Below the pieces are notes generated by a model. The model worked only from the letters and a program-made list of their open reading frames with translations. It did not search any database and was not told where the DNA came from. Positions 1-9,804 of a stretch of DNA of 64,000 nucleotides are shown one piece after another (position 1 is the first letter of the stretch; each line of letters begins with the position of its first letter). Both the position numbers and the translations under genes were made by a program. The stretch is taken from NCBI GenBank assembly GCA_022559845.1, contig CM040124.1:71261491-71325490 (forward strand). The letters are read 5' to 3'. This DNA is from Amorphophallus konjac (Eukaryota; Streptophyta; Magnoliopsida; Alismatales; Araceae).

Positions 1-480
1 GGTCGGGGCCGGGGGTCTAAAACTTGAAATACCGGCCGGATGGCCGTGCCGATCGTTCCAACACGACTGGGAAGATGAAAGTAACTTGTCAGAACTGACG
101 GAATCTAAATCGGATGCCCGGTTTGAGCTCGGCGCCCAAAGTTCATTTCTAAAATACACTTGGTTCAAATGAACTGCCAGGTCGGGGCCGGGGGTCTAAA
201 ACTTGAAATACCGGCCGGATGCCCATGCCGATCGTTCCAACACGACCGGGGAGATGAAAGTGACTTGTCAGAACTGACGGAATCCAAATCGGATGCCTGG
301 TTTGAGCTCGGCGCTCAAAGTTCATTTCTAAAATACACTTGGTTCAAATGAACTGCCAGGTCGGGGCCGGGGGTCTAAAACTTGAAATACCTGCCGGATG
401 CCCGTGCCGATCGTTCCAACACGACCGAGGAGATGAAATTGACTTGTCAGAACTGGTGGAATCAAAATTCATTTCTAAAT
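1..480 (+). repeat. 179-bp satellite, 2.7 copies, inside CACTA-1
   Basis: GGTCGGGGCCGGGGGTCTAA recurs at 1, 180 and 359, giving a 179-bp period; the third copy is cut short near 480. Each unit carries CGATCGTTCCAACACGAC and TTTGAGCTCGGCGC. The reverse complement aligns along its length with the monomer of the large array at 11.6-16.4 kb, so this is the same satellite family, clearly diverged between the two elements. The short reading frames in it are accidental. Confidence 0.9.
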
Positions 481-626
481 ACACTTAGTTTAAATACTGT
501 TTCAGGCTAGTGGTTCATTTATAAAATATGCAGTTATCAATTTGATATGTTTGCTTTCAATTTATGCTAATTTCTTCGCACTAATTTTTTTATCTATGAA
601 TGAATGTTATTATTTTTTTAATATAG

Positions 627-719
627 GGGGATCCTTCTGCGGGCGGCGACAGAGGAGATGAGCAGGGCGGTGAGGATACGGACGATGAGGATATGGACGT
701 TGTACCGGATATTTCTTGA
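627..719 (+). CDS. Last exon of the CACTA-1 gene (acidic C-terminus)
   Basis: An AT-rich stretch ends in ATATAG, a good plant splice acceptor, followed by an open frame of 29 codons ending in TGA at 717-719. The peptide starts DPSAGGDRGDEQGG and continues as a run of Asp and Glu. The exon at 11315-11398 in CACTA-2 encodes the matching DPSASGTRGDEQGG start and is also very acidic. Conservation of frame, acceptor and stop between two diverged elements supports a real exon. It would be the C-terminal tail of a Transposase_24-like accessory protein (the Ptta/En/Spm type); upstream exons lie outside the window. Function of the acidic tail is unknown. Confidence 0.7.
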   Translation, partial: GDPSAGGDRGDEQGGEDTDDEDMDVVPDIS

Positions 720-1462
720 TATTCAGACGGATCAGCAGGGTTAATGTGTTTTTTTTGTGATATTTATTTGATCAGAATTTTATTTTTCGGTGGTATTTAT
801 TTGATTAGCAGGTTCCCAATATTTTTTTTTCGACATGTAGAATTTCTTGATGTTTATTTATGATTAAACAGGTTTTGTAAAATAATTTAAGATTTATAAA
901 AAAAAAACGTAGATTTCAGACGGATTTTCAGACGGGATGTGCGACGAATATTGTCCGTCTATTATCCGTCGTAAAATCCGTTTGGAATATAGAAGGATTT
1001 CAAACCACATTTCGGACAGGAGATGAGTTGAATTTCAGACGGTTATTTTATCCGTCATAATATCCGTTTGAAATAGCGACGGATTTCAGACGAGTTTTCA
1101 TACGGTTACATGATTTCAGACTAAGAGTTGGGCTTCATTTTAAGACGGTAACTGTATTCCGTCGTAATAGCCGTCTGAAATTTCAGACGGACTTTCAAAC
1201 GGAAAATATATCCGTCATAAATTTCAGACTGAAAATTTCAAATTTCAGATGGAAATGTCTCGTATGAAAGGCAGACGGAATTTGTGACTGATTAAATTCT
1301 ATCTTATTTTCAGACGGAATTTCCGACGGAAACATAAACTGTCACAAATTTGTGACTAAGAATTTTAGACGGTCGGTTTCAGTCTTAAATATGTCGCAAA
1401 TCCGTCACAAATGTGGTTTGTGACGGATTTTCAGACGGATTTCAGACGGATACGGGCCGTCT
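720..1462 (+). repeat. CACTA-1 3' UTR and subterminal GACGG/CCGTC repeats
   Basis: From about 905 the sequence is dominated by short copies of CAGACGGAT, GACGG and CCGTC in both orientations at roughly 15-30 bp spacing. Subterminal arrays of this kind are the known binding sites of CACTA transposition proteins. The same motif fills the ends of CACTA-2. Positions 720-904 are AT-rich with no other feature. Confidence 0.75.
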
Positions 1463-1487
1463 GAAATCCCGCTTTTTCTGGTAGTTG

Positions 1488-2045
1488 CAGACCTGAGGTC
1501 GGTGCAAGTTCCTGTGGAACTGCACGAATAGTCTGTGCATATATGCTCACAAAGTCTGTACATGTTACTATTCAGGTCTGTGCACGACTCATCAAGGTCG
1601 GTGCTAGTTGCACCTTCAGCAGACCGAAGGTCGGTGCATATATTTTGCTGCGAGACCAAGTCGATGCAAGTTTGCCTCAGCCAGTCAGTGAGGTCGGTGC
1701 ACATTTGTGTTTCTCATCATCAGCGTCGGTGCACATTTGGTGATAGCCTTGTTAGCGTCGATGCACATTCACTTCAGGCTCATTGGGAAGTCCGAGCACA
1801 TTTGCTAGCAATAGCAGCTGAGGTCTGTGCACTTTTCACATATAACGTCGATGCACTTTTACCTTAGGCATACTATGAAGTCTGAGCACATTGTGTAGTC
1901 CACGCTTATATAGGTCTGTGCACGTTTTGAAGTCCACGCACAACATAGATCTGTGCATGTGGAATGTCTGCTATATGCACATTGAGGTCTATGCATTCTC
2001 TCCTATATGCACATTAAAGTCTATGCACATTTGCCCACTGCACTA
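1488..2045 (+). repeat. Cluster of about 20 degenerate TCGGTGCAC-type motifs
   Basis: A motif close to GGTCGGTGCACATTTG recurs about every 20-40 bp (examples near 1499, 1575, 1630, 1692, 1724, 1756, 1823, 1847, 1913, 1985 and 2016). Spacing is irregular and copies differ by several bases, so this is not a clean satellite. It lies between the CACTA-1 terminus and the Copia LTR and may belong to the 3' non-coding part of that Copia element. Reading frames here translate into repeated CTDL or SVH strings that merely mirror the DNA motif. Confidence 0.7.
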
Positions 2046-2179
2046 CCATGTTTGTGCATCTTGTTGTTTTGACTATACTCTGACTATGACTTATGATCAC
2101 ATAGTGTTTGACAAAATGCTTTCTTTTTGTAGGGACTTAATTAAAATGAAAAAGGCACATTTTGTCTCCTGCTCGTAAA

Positions 2180-3352
2180 AGATAAGTTGGGCACGTGATC
2201 CAAGATATTCCTCTACTGGAGATCTTGACACGTGGAAAGTGAAGGTGCTAAGATCACAACACGTGGACAAGTTTGGATCAGATCTGGATTGAAAATTGAG
2301 CGGGAAATGTGGCGACCACACGCCCATCTCCTGGAGGATATAAAAGAAGGGCCGATCGCTCAGTTCAGAAGTGAAGCAGAGAAGAAAGGTGAGCATCCAG
2401 CAAGAAGATTCCTGAGTGAGGCCGATCAGTTCGAAGGAGAAAGGATTGAATTGAGGAAGAGCAGTGCGTTGGAGTTCAGTGAGTGAATGTGTTTTATGTT
2501 CATTGTTCCTGGTTCAAAACCAGAACCAGTTTGCTCAATTTAGAGCTACATTCACTCAGTTCAGAGCTACATTATCTTGTCTTCTTAGTTTTCTTCATTT
2601 GCTTTCATAAACCTTTGTTTACTCAAGCTGCATGTCAGTGGATTGTTAAAGCTGTATGTCAGCGGTTAGCTAAGCTGTATTGCCCAGCAGTAGAGGAAGA
2701 ATCCTCTGGTCAGCTCAAGTTGTAAAGCTCAGCGTCTGTAGGGAACTTGTTCCCTAAAGCTGTGGATGAGCAGTAGCAAGCTGTAAAGCTCAACAGTGAA
2801 GCCTTACTCATTTGAGTAAGGGGTTGATGTAGATCTCTGAAGGAGATCGAACCACCTAAAATCTCTTGTGTCCATGGTTGCAATTGTTTGTGTGATTGCT
2901 GTATTATTCTCTACTTAGTTGTATGAATTAATTGCTACATCTCTTGCTCATTTGAGAGATAGAAATAGGTATATAAAAAGGCGCCACACAAAGGGTAGGT
3001 CAAGCCTAACTGGAAGGTGGACGATCTAGCGTGAGGAGTCTCCTAGAGTATAACCTCTGCCAAGTACCTCTTCTGGTTCATTGATGTGCAATAGATCAAT
3101 TAGCAATTAAGTCAGTTACTATATATATACTGATATCTCTGCTTATTGATATTGATATCTGAATTGATAACTTTGTGCTGCTTACTGATATTGATCTCGG
3201 AGCTGATAACTTTGTGATCACCTTGGCTATCGAGATTTGGTAAATTTTGTATTCCGCTTCTCTCATCTAATCTCGTTAATTTTTAAGGGAAAAGATCTAT
3301 TCATCCCCCCTCTAGATCTACTACATCATGTAGTGTAGTAAAAGTTCTAACA
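2180..3352 (+). repeat. Copia-type LTR (plus orientation), start not resolved
   Basis: The right end contains CATCCCCCCTCTAGATCTAC and finishes at TTCTAACA, typical of plant Copia LTR 3' ends; the reverse complement begins TGTTAGAAC. A region GATCGAACCACCTAAAATC matches, after reverse complementing, the partial LTR at the end of the window (63656-64000), which fixes the relative orientation of the two. A promoter is visible near 2190-2346. The left boundary is not clear, so I cannot tell a solo LTR from the 3' LTR of an element cut by CACTA-1. Confidence 0.65.
2192..2346 (+). promoter_or_regulatory. LTR promoter: three CACGTG boxes and a TATA box
   Basis: CACGTG occurs at 2192-2197, 2229-2234 and 2260-2265, the last two as CACGTGG, followed by TATAAAAG at 2339-2346. 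G-box/ABRE cores upstream of a TATA box are a known plant promoter arrangement for bZIP and bHLH factors. This places the transcription start near 2370. Use of the sites is inferred. Confidence 0.6.
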
Positions 3353-4416
3353 ACTACCAAGAGAGGGAATATGGTGACGTGATTACCTGCGGTGGTTGGA
3401 AGGGGGGATGGTCGAGGCTTTCGACCACCCGCCTTCCCGTTTGTTTAAAAGGAAACCTATGGACAGGATTCTAGGTAATGCTAATATGCTATGAATGCAA
3501 ATGGGAAAGGGGATTGCAAGATGAAACCAGAAACACCGAGAGGGAGAGATCAAACCCAGAGCGTGACCAAGCTCACGGCCGGCCAGAAGTGTGATCGGGG
3601 AATGTGAAGGGCAGTCTTCGTGCTTCAGAGCCTTGCTCCTAAGCTTCGACTGTTGCTTGCTAGAGAATCACTCTACCACCCTCGTCCCAACCTTCAAAAA
3701 AAACATGAAAAGACGAAAAGAACTCTCTCTCTCAAGCTCTCCCGAAATCCAATCTTTCGACCTCCAGAACCCCACCCCCCTCCCTCTCTGTCATCCCCCT
3801 GAAGACTTTTGTATTTCGAGGCTCCCTCTAGAAGTCTCGAACAGGTCGTCGGATTAATCGTGGGTGACGAGGGGGAATGGTGCCGAGCGTGGAGGGAGAA
3901 CACGCCACGTCCTTTGACCAGCAGTTACAAGAAGGCGGCAAGGGTCTTTGCCTTCTACCAGGGGGTAGGTGGCCAGGTAAGTGGCCTTATAAGGGCTTGG
4001 GCGGCTAGCACGATGGCCTTCCTGGTGGGTGAGGGTGGCCATGGCTTAGGCCTTCTAGCAAACTGGACGGCCAACCTAGTGGCCTTCTTGTATGGAGGGC
4101 GGCCAATAGTGCTGCCTCCTAGGGGCTGAGGGCGGCCATCGCCCCTACCTTCTAGGAGGATGGGCGGCCAACAGTGCTGCCTCCTAGGGGCTGAGGGCGG
4201 CCATCGCCCCTACCTTCTAGGAGGATGGGCAGCCAATGGTTTGGCCGCCCATCCCATGGGACTTTGGGCCTCTTCAAGTGAGAGTGGCCCAACAACGGGG
4301 TGTGTTTGGGCTGGACTAAAAAGCACCAAACGATAATAAACCAAGTAAAATGACCGTGTCACTTATATGACGGTCTAAGTGGGGATCCGCGGGATGTCCA
4401 AAATTAGGCATCTACA
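3353..4416 (-). repeat. Tat-type LTR, minus orientation, 3' end truncated
   Basis: Read on the minus strand it begins TGTAGATGCCTAATTTTGG and aligns through most of its length with the plus-strand LTR at 55540-56771, including the block around 3360-3480 (56270-56350 in the other copy). About 380 bp of the LTR end are missing where it abuts the Copia LTR. Inside, a 65-bp unit is duplicated (4109 and 4174) and GGCGGCCA recurs many times. The bases to the right of 4416 could hold a weak polypurine tract, which would make this a 3' LTR, but that is uncertain. Confidence 0.65.
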
Positions 4417-5270
4417 CCAGTCACTTTCATGACAAATTTATTGTGCGCTCAATCTGACTTGGTCAGATGAATGTGAAGTCCGTATTAGGTCCAGAAGTCC
4501 GTCATACCCTAAAGGCTATGACGTTAATTACATCCTCCCAAAAGGAGGAAAACCCTTGATTAATCACCAAGTTAGAGGGCCATTGGGGCTAAACATGTAC
4601 ATATGCATATGAAAATTAAGAGGCAACATTGTGTAATGCAGGACCTAGACATCCATTCAGGCATGCAATGCAACCATATTTTCTAATCCGACCCTCGGTA
4701 CGTGGCGGAGAATTTAGATCTGAAGATCACCTCGCGCTTAGTGAGAGCTTCCGGTCAGACATGACCTGACCTTCTGCAAATCACCATTTGATATATCGGG
4801 GAGTCGAGACAGGCAAGCATATAGGAGACATAACCATGCATATATGTATGTATAGGTATATGGATGCAGGCATATGCGTATGAAGAAAACAAATCTCAGA
4901 TTGGTTCATCATCGATTTTATCATTATTATTATTTTGTTATTATATTTTTTTTATTCACAAGATGAAAGGAAGAACAATTAATTGGTTGAAGGAGGTAGA
5001 AATCAATTTGAGCTTGCAAAAGTTGACTTAGAGGGTGTGGTGATGAATAGGCCCAAAAGGGCGTGTAAGGGTGAAAAGTAAGCCCAAGAGAGACAAATGG
5101 CTCACATGGGTGACAAAGGGGTTGATAGTGGTGAAAAATAGCTTAGAGGAACTGATAGGTAGGAGAAAAGAAGATTTGGAAGAAGAGGAGTCGACTCCGA
5201 AGTCATTTGAAGTCGACTCTATGGCAGCCTGGAAAGATAAGTTGGGGATTATAGGCCATTAAGGGTGGAA
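4417..5270. other. Unassigned, probably TE-derived sequence
   Basis: No convincing coding region. The stretch contains CATATG/TATATG-rich patches near 4600 and 4830-4880 and an AT-rich run at 4920-4960. Near 5190-5220 GAGTCGACTC and AAGTCGACTC occur about 20 bp apart, and again near 5364-5395, so the GTCGAC palindrome is locally repeated. Nothing identifies the parent element. Confidence 0.4.
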
Positions 5271-5700
5271 AACAGACCAATAGGGGTGACAAATAGGTAG
5301 GACATCGACGGCTTGGGGTAAAAGAGAGAGGAAGGCGTTGAATTTGTGAAGGACGAAGGGGATGGAGTCGACTCAAGACAGTTTGGAGTCGACACAGCGT
5401 CGGCTTGACAAGGCAAAATGGCAGCTCCATTATCGGTGAAGAATAGAGGTTAAGGGTGAAAAATTCCGCATAACGGTGGAAAATGGCACTATAGGGGTGA
5501 CAAATAGATGGTGGCAACGCCTGGGGTAATGCGGCACAGGCGGTTGAATCGGTGCAGAAGGTTGGACGAAGGCAGGTGAATCGGCACAATGGAAGATGGG
5601 GGGTGTGAGTCGGCGTAGAAGAGAATAGAGTGAGTGCGGAGGGAAGAGTGAATCGGTGCACAAGGGAACTTCCCTTGTGCCGATTCACTTGGTGGCACCG
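5255..5700. repeat. Diverged repeats with GTGAATCGGCGC motif, first cluster
   Basis: TAGGGGTGACAAATAG occurs near 5280 and 5495 in similar surroundings, suggesting an old roughly 210-bp duplication. The motif GTGAATCGGYGC appears near 5550, 5577, 5606 and 5649 on the plus strand and inverted near 5676 and 5690. The same motif returns near 7.8-8.0 kb and 8.88-9.02 kb, tying these stretches together. Confidence 0.55.
5647..5689. repeat. 43-bp near-perfect palindrome
   Basis: AGTGAATCGGTGCACAAGGG is followed directly by its near reverse complement ending CCGATTCACT; the two arms differ only by a 2-bp insertion and the central bases. It joins a plus-oriented and a minus-oriented copy of the GTGAATCGGCGC motif. 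Confidence 0.8.
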
Positions 5701-7329
5701 ATTAAGGGGGCTTTGAAGAGGGTCGACTTGAACGGCCATGGAGTCAACCAAAGGGGGGAAAATTCAGTTCAGTCACAGAACTTTGGGAATATCGTTTGGT
5801 TTAGCATGCTTAGTTTATTCCAAACCCAAATTTGGCAAAGAAGAGCTGGGGCTCCCCCTTTCGTTCATTATGTCAGTGATATTGAAGGTTTTTCCAGTAC
5901 AGTATCACTGCTCACTCTCTGTGCGAGGTTCATACTCGAGCACAGGTTTGCCGAATCTACAATGAGCTTATGCACTCTAGAGATGATTTGCTCATACCCT
6001 TCATGCAATGTCATCATAACTCAATGTTAGCCTTAGTTCTAGCTTCAAGCGAGGCAGAAAACTTGGATTTAAACAACACAAAAATTGAAGGGAATCCTAG
6101 AAAAATTTTGACAGCATCTCCCCCTACTCTGAGAATTGTAAGAGGAGAAATTGAGCCCACACACGGAAAATTCTGGAGTGAACTCATAACTGCTGAGAGG
6201 CTAGACACGACAGTCTCGCGACCCAAATTGGATGTGAAAGCCCTGAGGACTAGCCTACTAAGGACCTCAACAATCCATGGTCAGAGCTTTGAACTGTAGA
6301 TTTGTTGTGTCGCCACCTAGGTGACGGTTATTGTTCACCCTGAGGGAAAGGCTCCCAGGAGACTATACCACAGGAGGGTAAGCCCCTGAAAGCCAAGGTG
6401 ATTTAAAACTGCAAACGAAGAAGCAGTGAATGGGGAATGTATCCCCTCCCCGGTGATAGGTTCACATACCTATCTGAAAGCAGCTAAAACATCGGAGGAA
6501 CCATAATCTTGTCCTAAGCAAATGGAGATACAAGTCATGCTATTGGAGTCAACAAATTGGTACCCTTGCCATGGACTGATGCTTATAAACCACTAACATA
6601 ATGGGTGGCTCGAAAATTTTCACTCAGACAGAGAGGGTTAAAACAGAGAGACCACCACAAAGGGTACTATATTCATGGCTGCTCAGAACGCGCCATTGGC
6701 CCTGCGAAGAAAGGCTTGAGCAAACAGAGGTGATAATTTCGGAGGATAGAACTCTCAAGGGCAATCTGCCGAACACTGGACAGAGCATACACAGTAACTG
6801 TTGAGGCTGGATGGAGAATTACCCAGACAATGATACGGGTAAAACAGTAACCCGGTTGAAATTTAGGAGTGCACAACTACCCCTACAACCTAAAGATGAC
6901 GGTGAAAGGGCACATGGCCAACTCCTCTATTGGTGGAAAAAGAACACGTTCATCAATCAGATATTAACATACTATGTACATATACATGCATTGATCATCT
7001 GAGAATATTCACTAACACTGCATGTGTAAACCGAGTTAAACGATGAAGCTCGTGCTTGATCCAGGGAGGGGATTTTTCTATCGCCCATTAGGCGTGGCCA
7101 ATGGCCATTCTAGTCATGAAATTAGATGCACAAAGTTAGGGTTGCCCGAACGATCAATGGATAATAAATATGTATATAGCCTTAATAAGGCCTCCTCACG
7201 ACCGGGACATATGCCTCTATATGCTTGGCATCAAACCACGGTTTGCCGAAGCATAAACAAAGAAAATGGAAGATTGAACGAGCTAGCACAGACATCCAAC
7301 ATAGAAATCTAGTAATCTATGAAACATAA
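5701..7329. other. Unassigned sequence, possibly long U5 or flank of the minus-strand LTR
   Basis: Short open frames occur on both strands, but none shows a recognisable domain or exceeds about 125 codons. On the minus strand the sequence continues from the polyadenylation signal near 7362, so part of it could be the downstream portion of the LTR that starts at 8695. The lower boundary of that LTR could not be found. Confidence 0.35.
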
Positions 7330-7361
7330 ACACAAGCAACAAGGGGCTTAACAAAGCTTCT

Positions 7362-7367
7362 TTTATT
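7362..7367 (-). terminator. Possible LTR polyadenylation signal
   Basis: AATAAA on the minus strand (GAAATAAAAGAAGC), about 380 bp downstream of the TATA box on the same strand. The distance suits an LTR R region. The motif alone is weak evidence. Confidence 0.35.
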
Positions 7368-7743
7368 TCTAGAACAACCCAACATGGCGGGGCTTCTCTA
7401 TTACAGGAATGTAGATAAAGAGAAAACAATAGAAAATACAAATGAGAGCGGGGAGGAGAGCTAAGAAGAAACTAAGCTTTTAGTCCCCTTGGGACTTTGC
7501 TACGTCGGAGACCCACCAACAAATGAAAAGGGATCGAAGGGAGCTCTCCTCCAGGCACAGTAGAGACGGAACAGGGGCCCTCCCAATGCAAGTGGCTCTC
7601 CCCTGTGACACTCTTTTCTTCTCTTCGACCGCTCTCGCTTTGAATGGTCGCTCTCTGATAGCTCTTCTTCTTCTCCTTTTTCTCTCTGATTATTCTACCT
7701 CTCACTTCTAGTCCTCTCCTCTTTGCGGCGCTCAAAGCGCTGA

Positions 7744-7750
7744 TTTTATA
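7744..7750 (-). promoter_or_regulatory. TATA box of the minus-strand LTR
   Basis: CGCCTATAAAATCAGCGC on the minus strand, followed downstream by a purine-rich leader (GAGAGGACTAGAAGTGAGAGG) as in many plant LTR retrotransposon transcripts. Confidence 0.5.
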
Positions 7751-7789
7751 GGCGAAAGCAGGGCACCAGATGAAGGATGGGACGGGCCT

Positions 7790-8000
7790 CCTGTGTCGGC
7801 TCACCAGCCCGCATTTTGTGGAGGGAGTGCGCCGATTCAATAGCTGCTGGCGCCGATTCACAATGCATGAACGGGTTGCGCCGGTTCAGTAAGCAAGAGG
7901 GGAAAGCGCGCCGATTCACTGGCATATGGGAGGGCACCAATTCAATGGCTACTGGCGCCGATTCACCCAGCATGAATGGGTTGCGCTGATTCACTTAGAG
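7790..8000 (-). repeat. GTGAATCGGCGC motif, second cluster (inverted)
   Basis: Seven copies of GCGCCGATTCA or a one- or two-base variant lie near 7829, 7849, 7879, 7909, 7935, 7956 and 7984, spaced about 20-30 bp, all on the same strand and just upstream (in minus sense) of the TATA box at 7750. The position suggests a cis-regulatory array in the LTR U3. Confidence 0.65.
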
Positions 8001-8695
8001 TGTTGAGGGTATTTTGGGTGAATTTTGCCATCTTTGCCATTGTGTTAGCCTTGAACTGACTAAGATGATGACTCGATGTCCCATATGGCTCTAGGTTTGA
8101 TGCAGTGTCTCTGGAGTGCAGACTTCGAACTCTTTGGGTCCCGGTTTGTGCTTTCGAGTGGTTTCCGACACACGCCGAACTCGTGTCGGATTACTCGGGT
8201 TTTATCCCGATTCAACCTTTGGCACTACGATTTGTGCTACCAGACCTGCTCTATACATATACAAGACACCTTCATTAAGTGGGCCACCACTTGAAATATT
8301 TTGACCCTAGATGGATCTTTCCGGCACGACGTGTACTCGAATCAGGTCACTCGGGTTTTCTGTTGATATCGCGTTCGGCACTCCATTTTGAGAGACCATG
8401 GACATTTCTTAACCTCGAGAGGTTTCTTCATAGGGTGGTGGACTGCTAGGTGTAATTTCGTCCTCGTCAGACGAGATGTGGGGTTTGTTCGGCACGACTG
8501 AGTCGATGCTAGTTTGTTGGGTTTGTTGATTTTGGTTCGCCGTATAGCATTACCGACTTGTTGTAGATTTCTTCGGATGTCCCCAGGTAATGAATTATAG
8601 AGTCACTGACACTTCATCAGGTGACCTTAGGGCTTCAACAATCCAAGAGGACCTCTCTTAGGGCTTATCATAAAGCAACATTTTAGATGCCAACA

Positions 8696-9040
8696 AATGC
8701 CCCCCAACGGCGGGTGTCACAAGCGAGGGACGAATGAGGCAGGGCCCGCAGTTCTATTTGTTTTCTAGTGGTTGTCTTTCTTCTATCGTATAGTTAGGCC
8801 GTGAACACTTGACATGGTGGGGGCCACCTTTGTTTGAAAACCCTAGCATAATGTTGAATAGCAAAGGGGCCTCAGTTGCAATGAATCGGTGTGGGGCTTT
8901 GACCTGAGTGAATCGGCGCGGGCATACCGTAGGAGTGAATCGGCGTGGGCATCCCACGGGGGTGAATCGGCGCCGGGTATCTTGGCGGAGTAGTGAATCG
9001 GCACGGTCTAGCGCTGATTCACGCCCTCCCATTCTCTTTT
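8696..9040 (-). other. Polypurine tract and 3' UTR end with third motif cluster
   Basis: Positions 8696-8712 read on the minus strand as a purine-rich run ending GGGGGGCATT next to the LTR, the expected plus-strand primer of a retroelement. From 8880 to 9022 five plus-oriented GTGAATCGGCGC motifs (8881, 8909, 8935, 8962, 8993) are followed by one inverted copy (9011), which makes a second local inverted repeat. Confidence 0.5.
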
Positions 9041-9804
9041 CTTTTCTTTAAAACCCCTTCGAATGGTTTGAAAACCCTATTTCTTTATTCTCCCCGTCTT
9101 TCCCACCTCTCCACGGTGGCAGCGGTGAGAGCTCCCTGCCTTTCTTCTCCGGTCACGGTGAGCGTGTTGGCGGGTCTCCCCCTATAGCTTCCTCATCATC
9201 CGTGGTGATAACGGTGACCACCGCGGGCTCACTTCCCTCCTTCAGTTGCGGCAGTCGTAAGGGCAGCGGCAAACTGCTCTGCCTCCTTCTCCGTGAGACG
9301 AGACGTCGACGGCAACCCTCCTCTCTTCTCTGAGCGCGGTGGGGGTGTAGCCGGCGGCGAGCCCTTCGGCTTCTTTTTTCTTTACGGCGGCGATGACGAG
9401 TGGTGGGCACGGCGGGCACGATGAGCCTTTTTTCTTCTCTCCCTCATGGCCGCGACGGCGACGACGAGCTCTCCACCCTGAGCGCGGCGATAGCAACATG
9501 ATAGTAGTGACGGCGAAAGCCCTGTTTGAACTGCTCTTCGGGGTTTTAACCCCCTTTTTTCCATGACCCCGGGAGGTTCCTAGTAGGCCACTCCTTGGAA
9601 CTAAATCCCCGGATGTTCATTTGGCCTAGGTGTAGCACCTATGGCTCTGTTGTAGGGACCGTCTTGCCATCGTGCATGGACACATTCCCATTTTCCTTAT
9701 GGCACGCCCCCGGTTAAGGGGAGACTCTGCCGAAATTTCTTCAGAAATTTTTGTTCATGAAAATATTTTTTGATTTAATTTCATTCATTTTTGTTGCAGA
9801 TAAA
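9041..9804 (+). other. 5' leader and intron of the antisense PMD gene
   Basis: A CT-rich leader (TTTCTTTATTCTCCCCGTC) is followed by GC-rich sequence and ends with a T-rich stretch and GTTGCAG, a strong splice acceptor, five bases before the ATG at 9805. The arginine- or serine-rich frames on both strands in 9153-9564 reflect GC composition and have no recognisable domain. Confidence 0.4.

Larger units (their letters stand above)
1..1487 (+). mobile_element. CACTA-1: right end of a CACTA transposon (left part outside window)
   Basis: The right edge, read on the minus strand, starts CAACTACCAGAAAAAGCGGG, one base away from the usual CACTACCAGAAAAAG terminus and almost the same as the terminus of the complete CACTA element at 10674. 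Inside it lie, in order, a 179-bp satellite piece, an AT-rich intron end, a short acidic last exon and about 550 bp of GACGG subterminal repeats. CACTA-2 shows the same order in reverse orientation. The terminal inverted repeat appears degenerate by one inserted base. The 3-bp target duplication cannot be tested because the left end is missing. Confidence 0.8.
7330..8695 (-). repeat. LTR of the outer Tat-like element (minus orientation), left limit uncertain
   Basis: On the minus strand the sequence preceding position 8695 is a polypurine-like GGGGGGCATT, immediately followed by TGTTGGCATCTAAAATG. A polypurine tract followed by TG is the hallmark of a 3' LTR start. About 945 bp in there is a TATAAAA (7744-7750), followed by a purine-rich leader and AATAAA (7362-7367), consistent with the U3 and R parts. 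The promoter-proximal part (7.79-8.0 kb) holds seven copies of the GCGCCGATTCAC motif. No second copy lies in the window to define the left end. Confidence 0.5.

Noticed and set aside
1405..1867. Cys/Thr/Asp/Leu-repeat protein on the minus strand
   Set aside because: The CTDL strings translate the GGTCGGTGCA DNA motif. The frame crosses the CACTA terminus, which a real gene would not do.
5203..5751. 182-codon minus-strand frame
   Set aside because: Composition and content follow the local motif repeats and palindrome; no domain, no relatives recognised.
6290..6345. Possible primer binding site on the minus strand (GGTGGCGACACAAC)
   Set aside because: It starts like a Tat primer site but the match ends after about six bases, and it conflicts with the polypurine tract at 8696, which marks the adjacent LTR as a 3' LTR.
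9153..9564. Arg-rich frames on the minus strand
   Set aside because: Overlapping frames in a GC-rich leader, low complexity, no domain.
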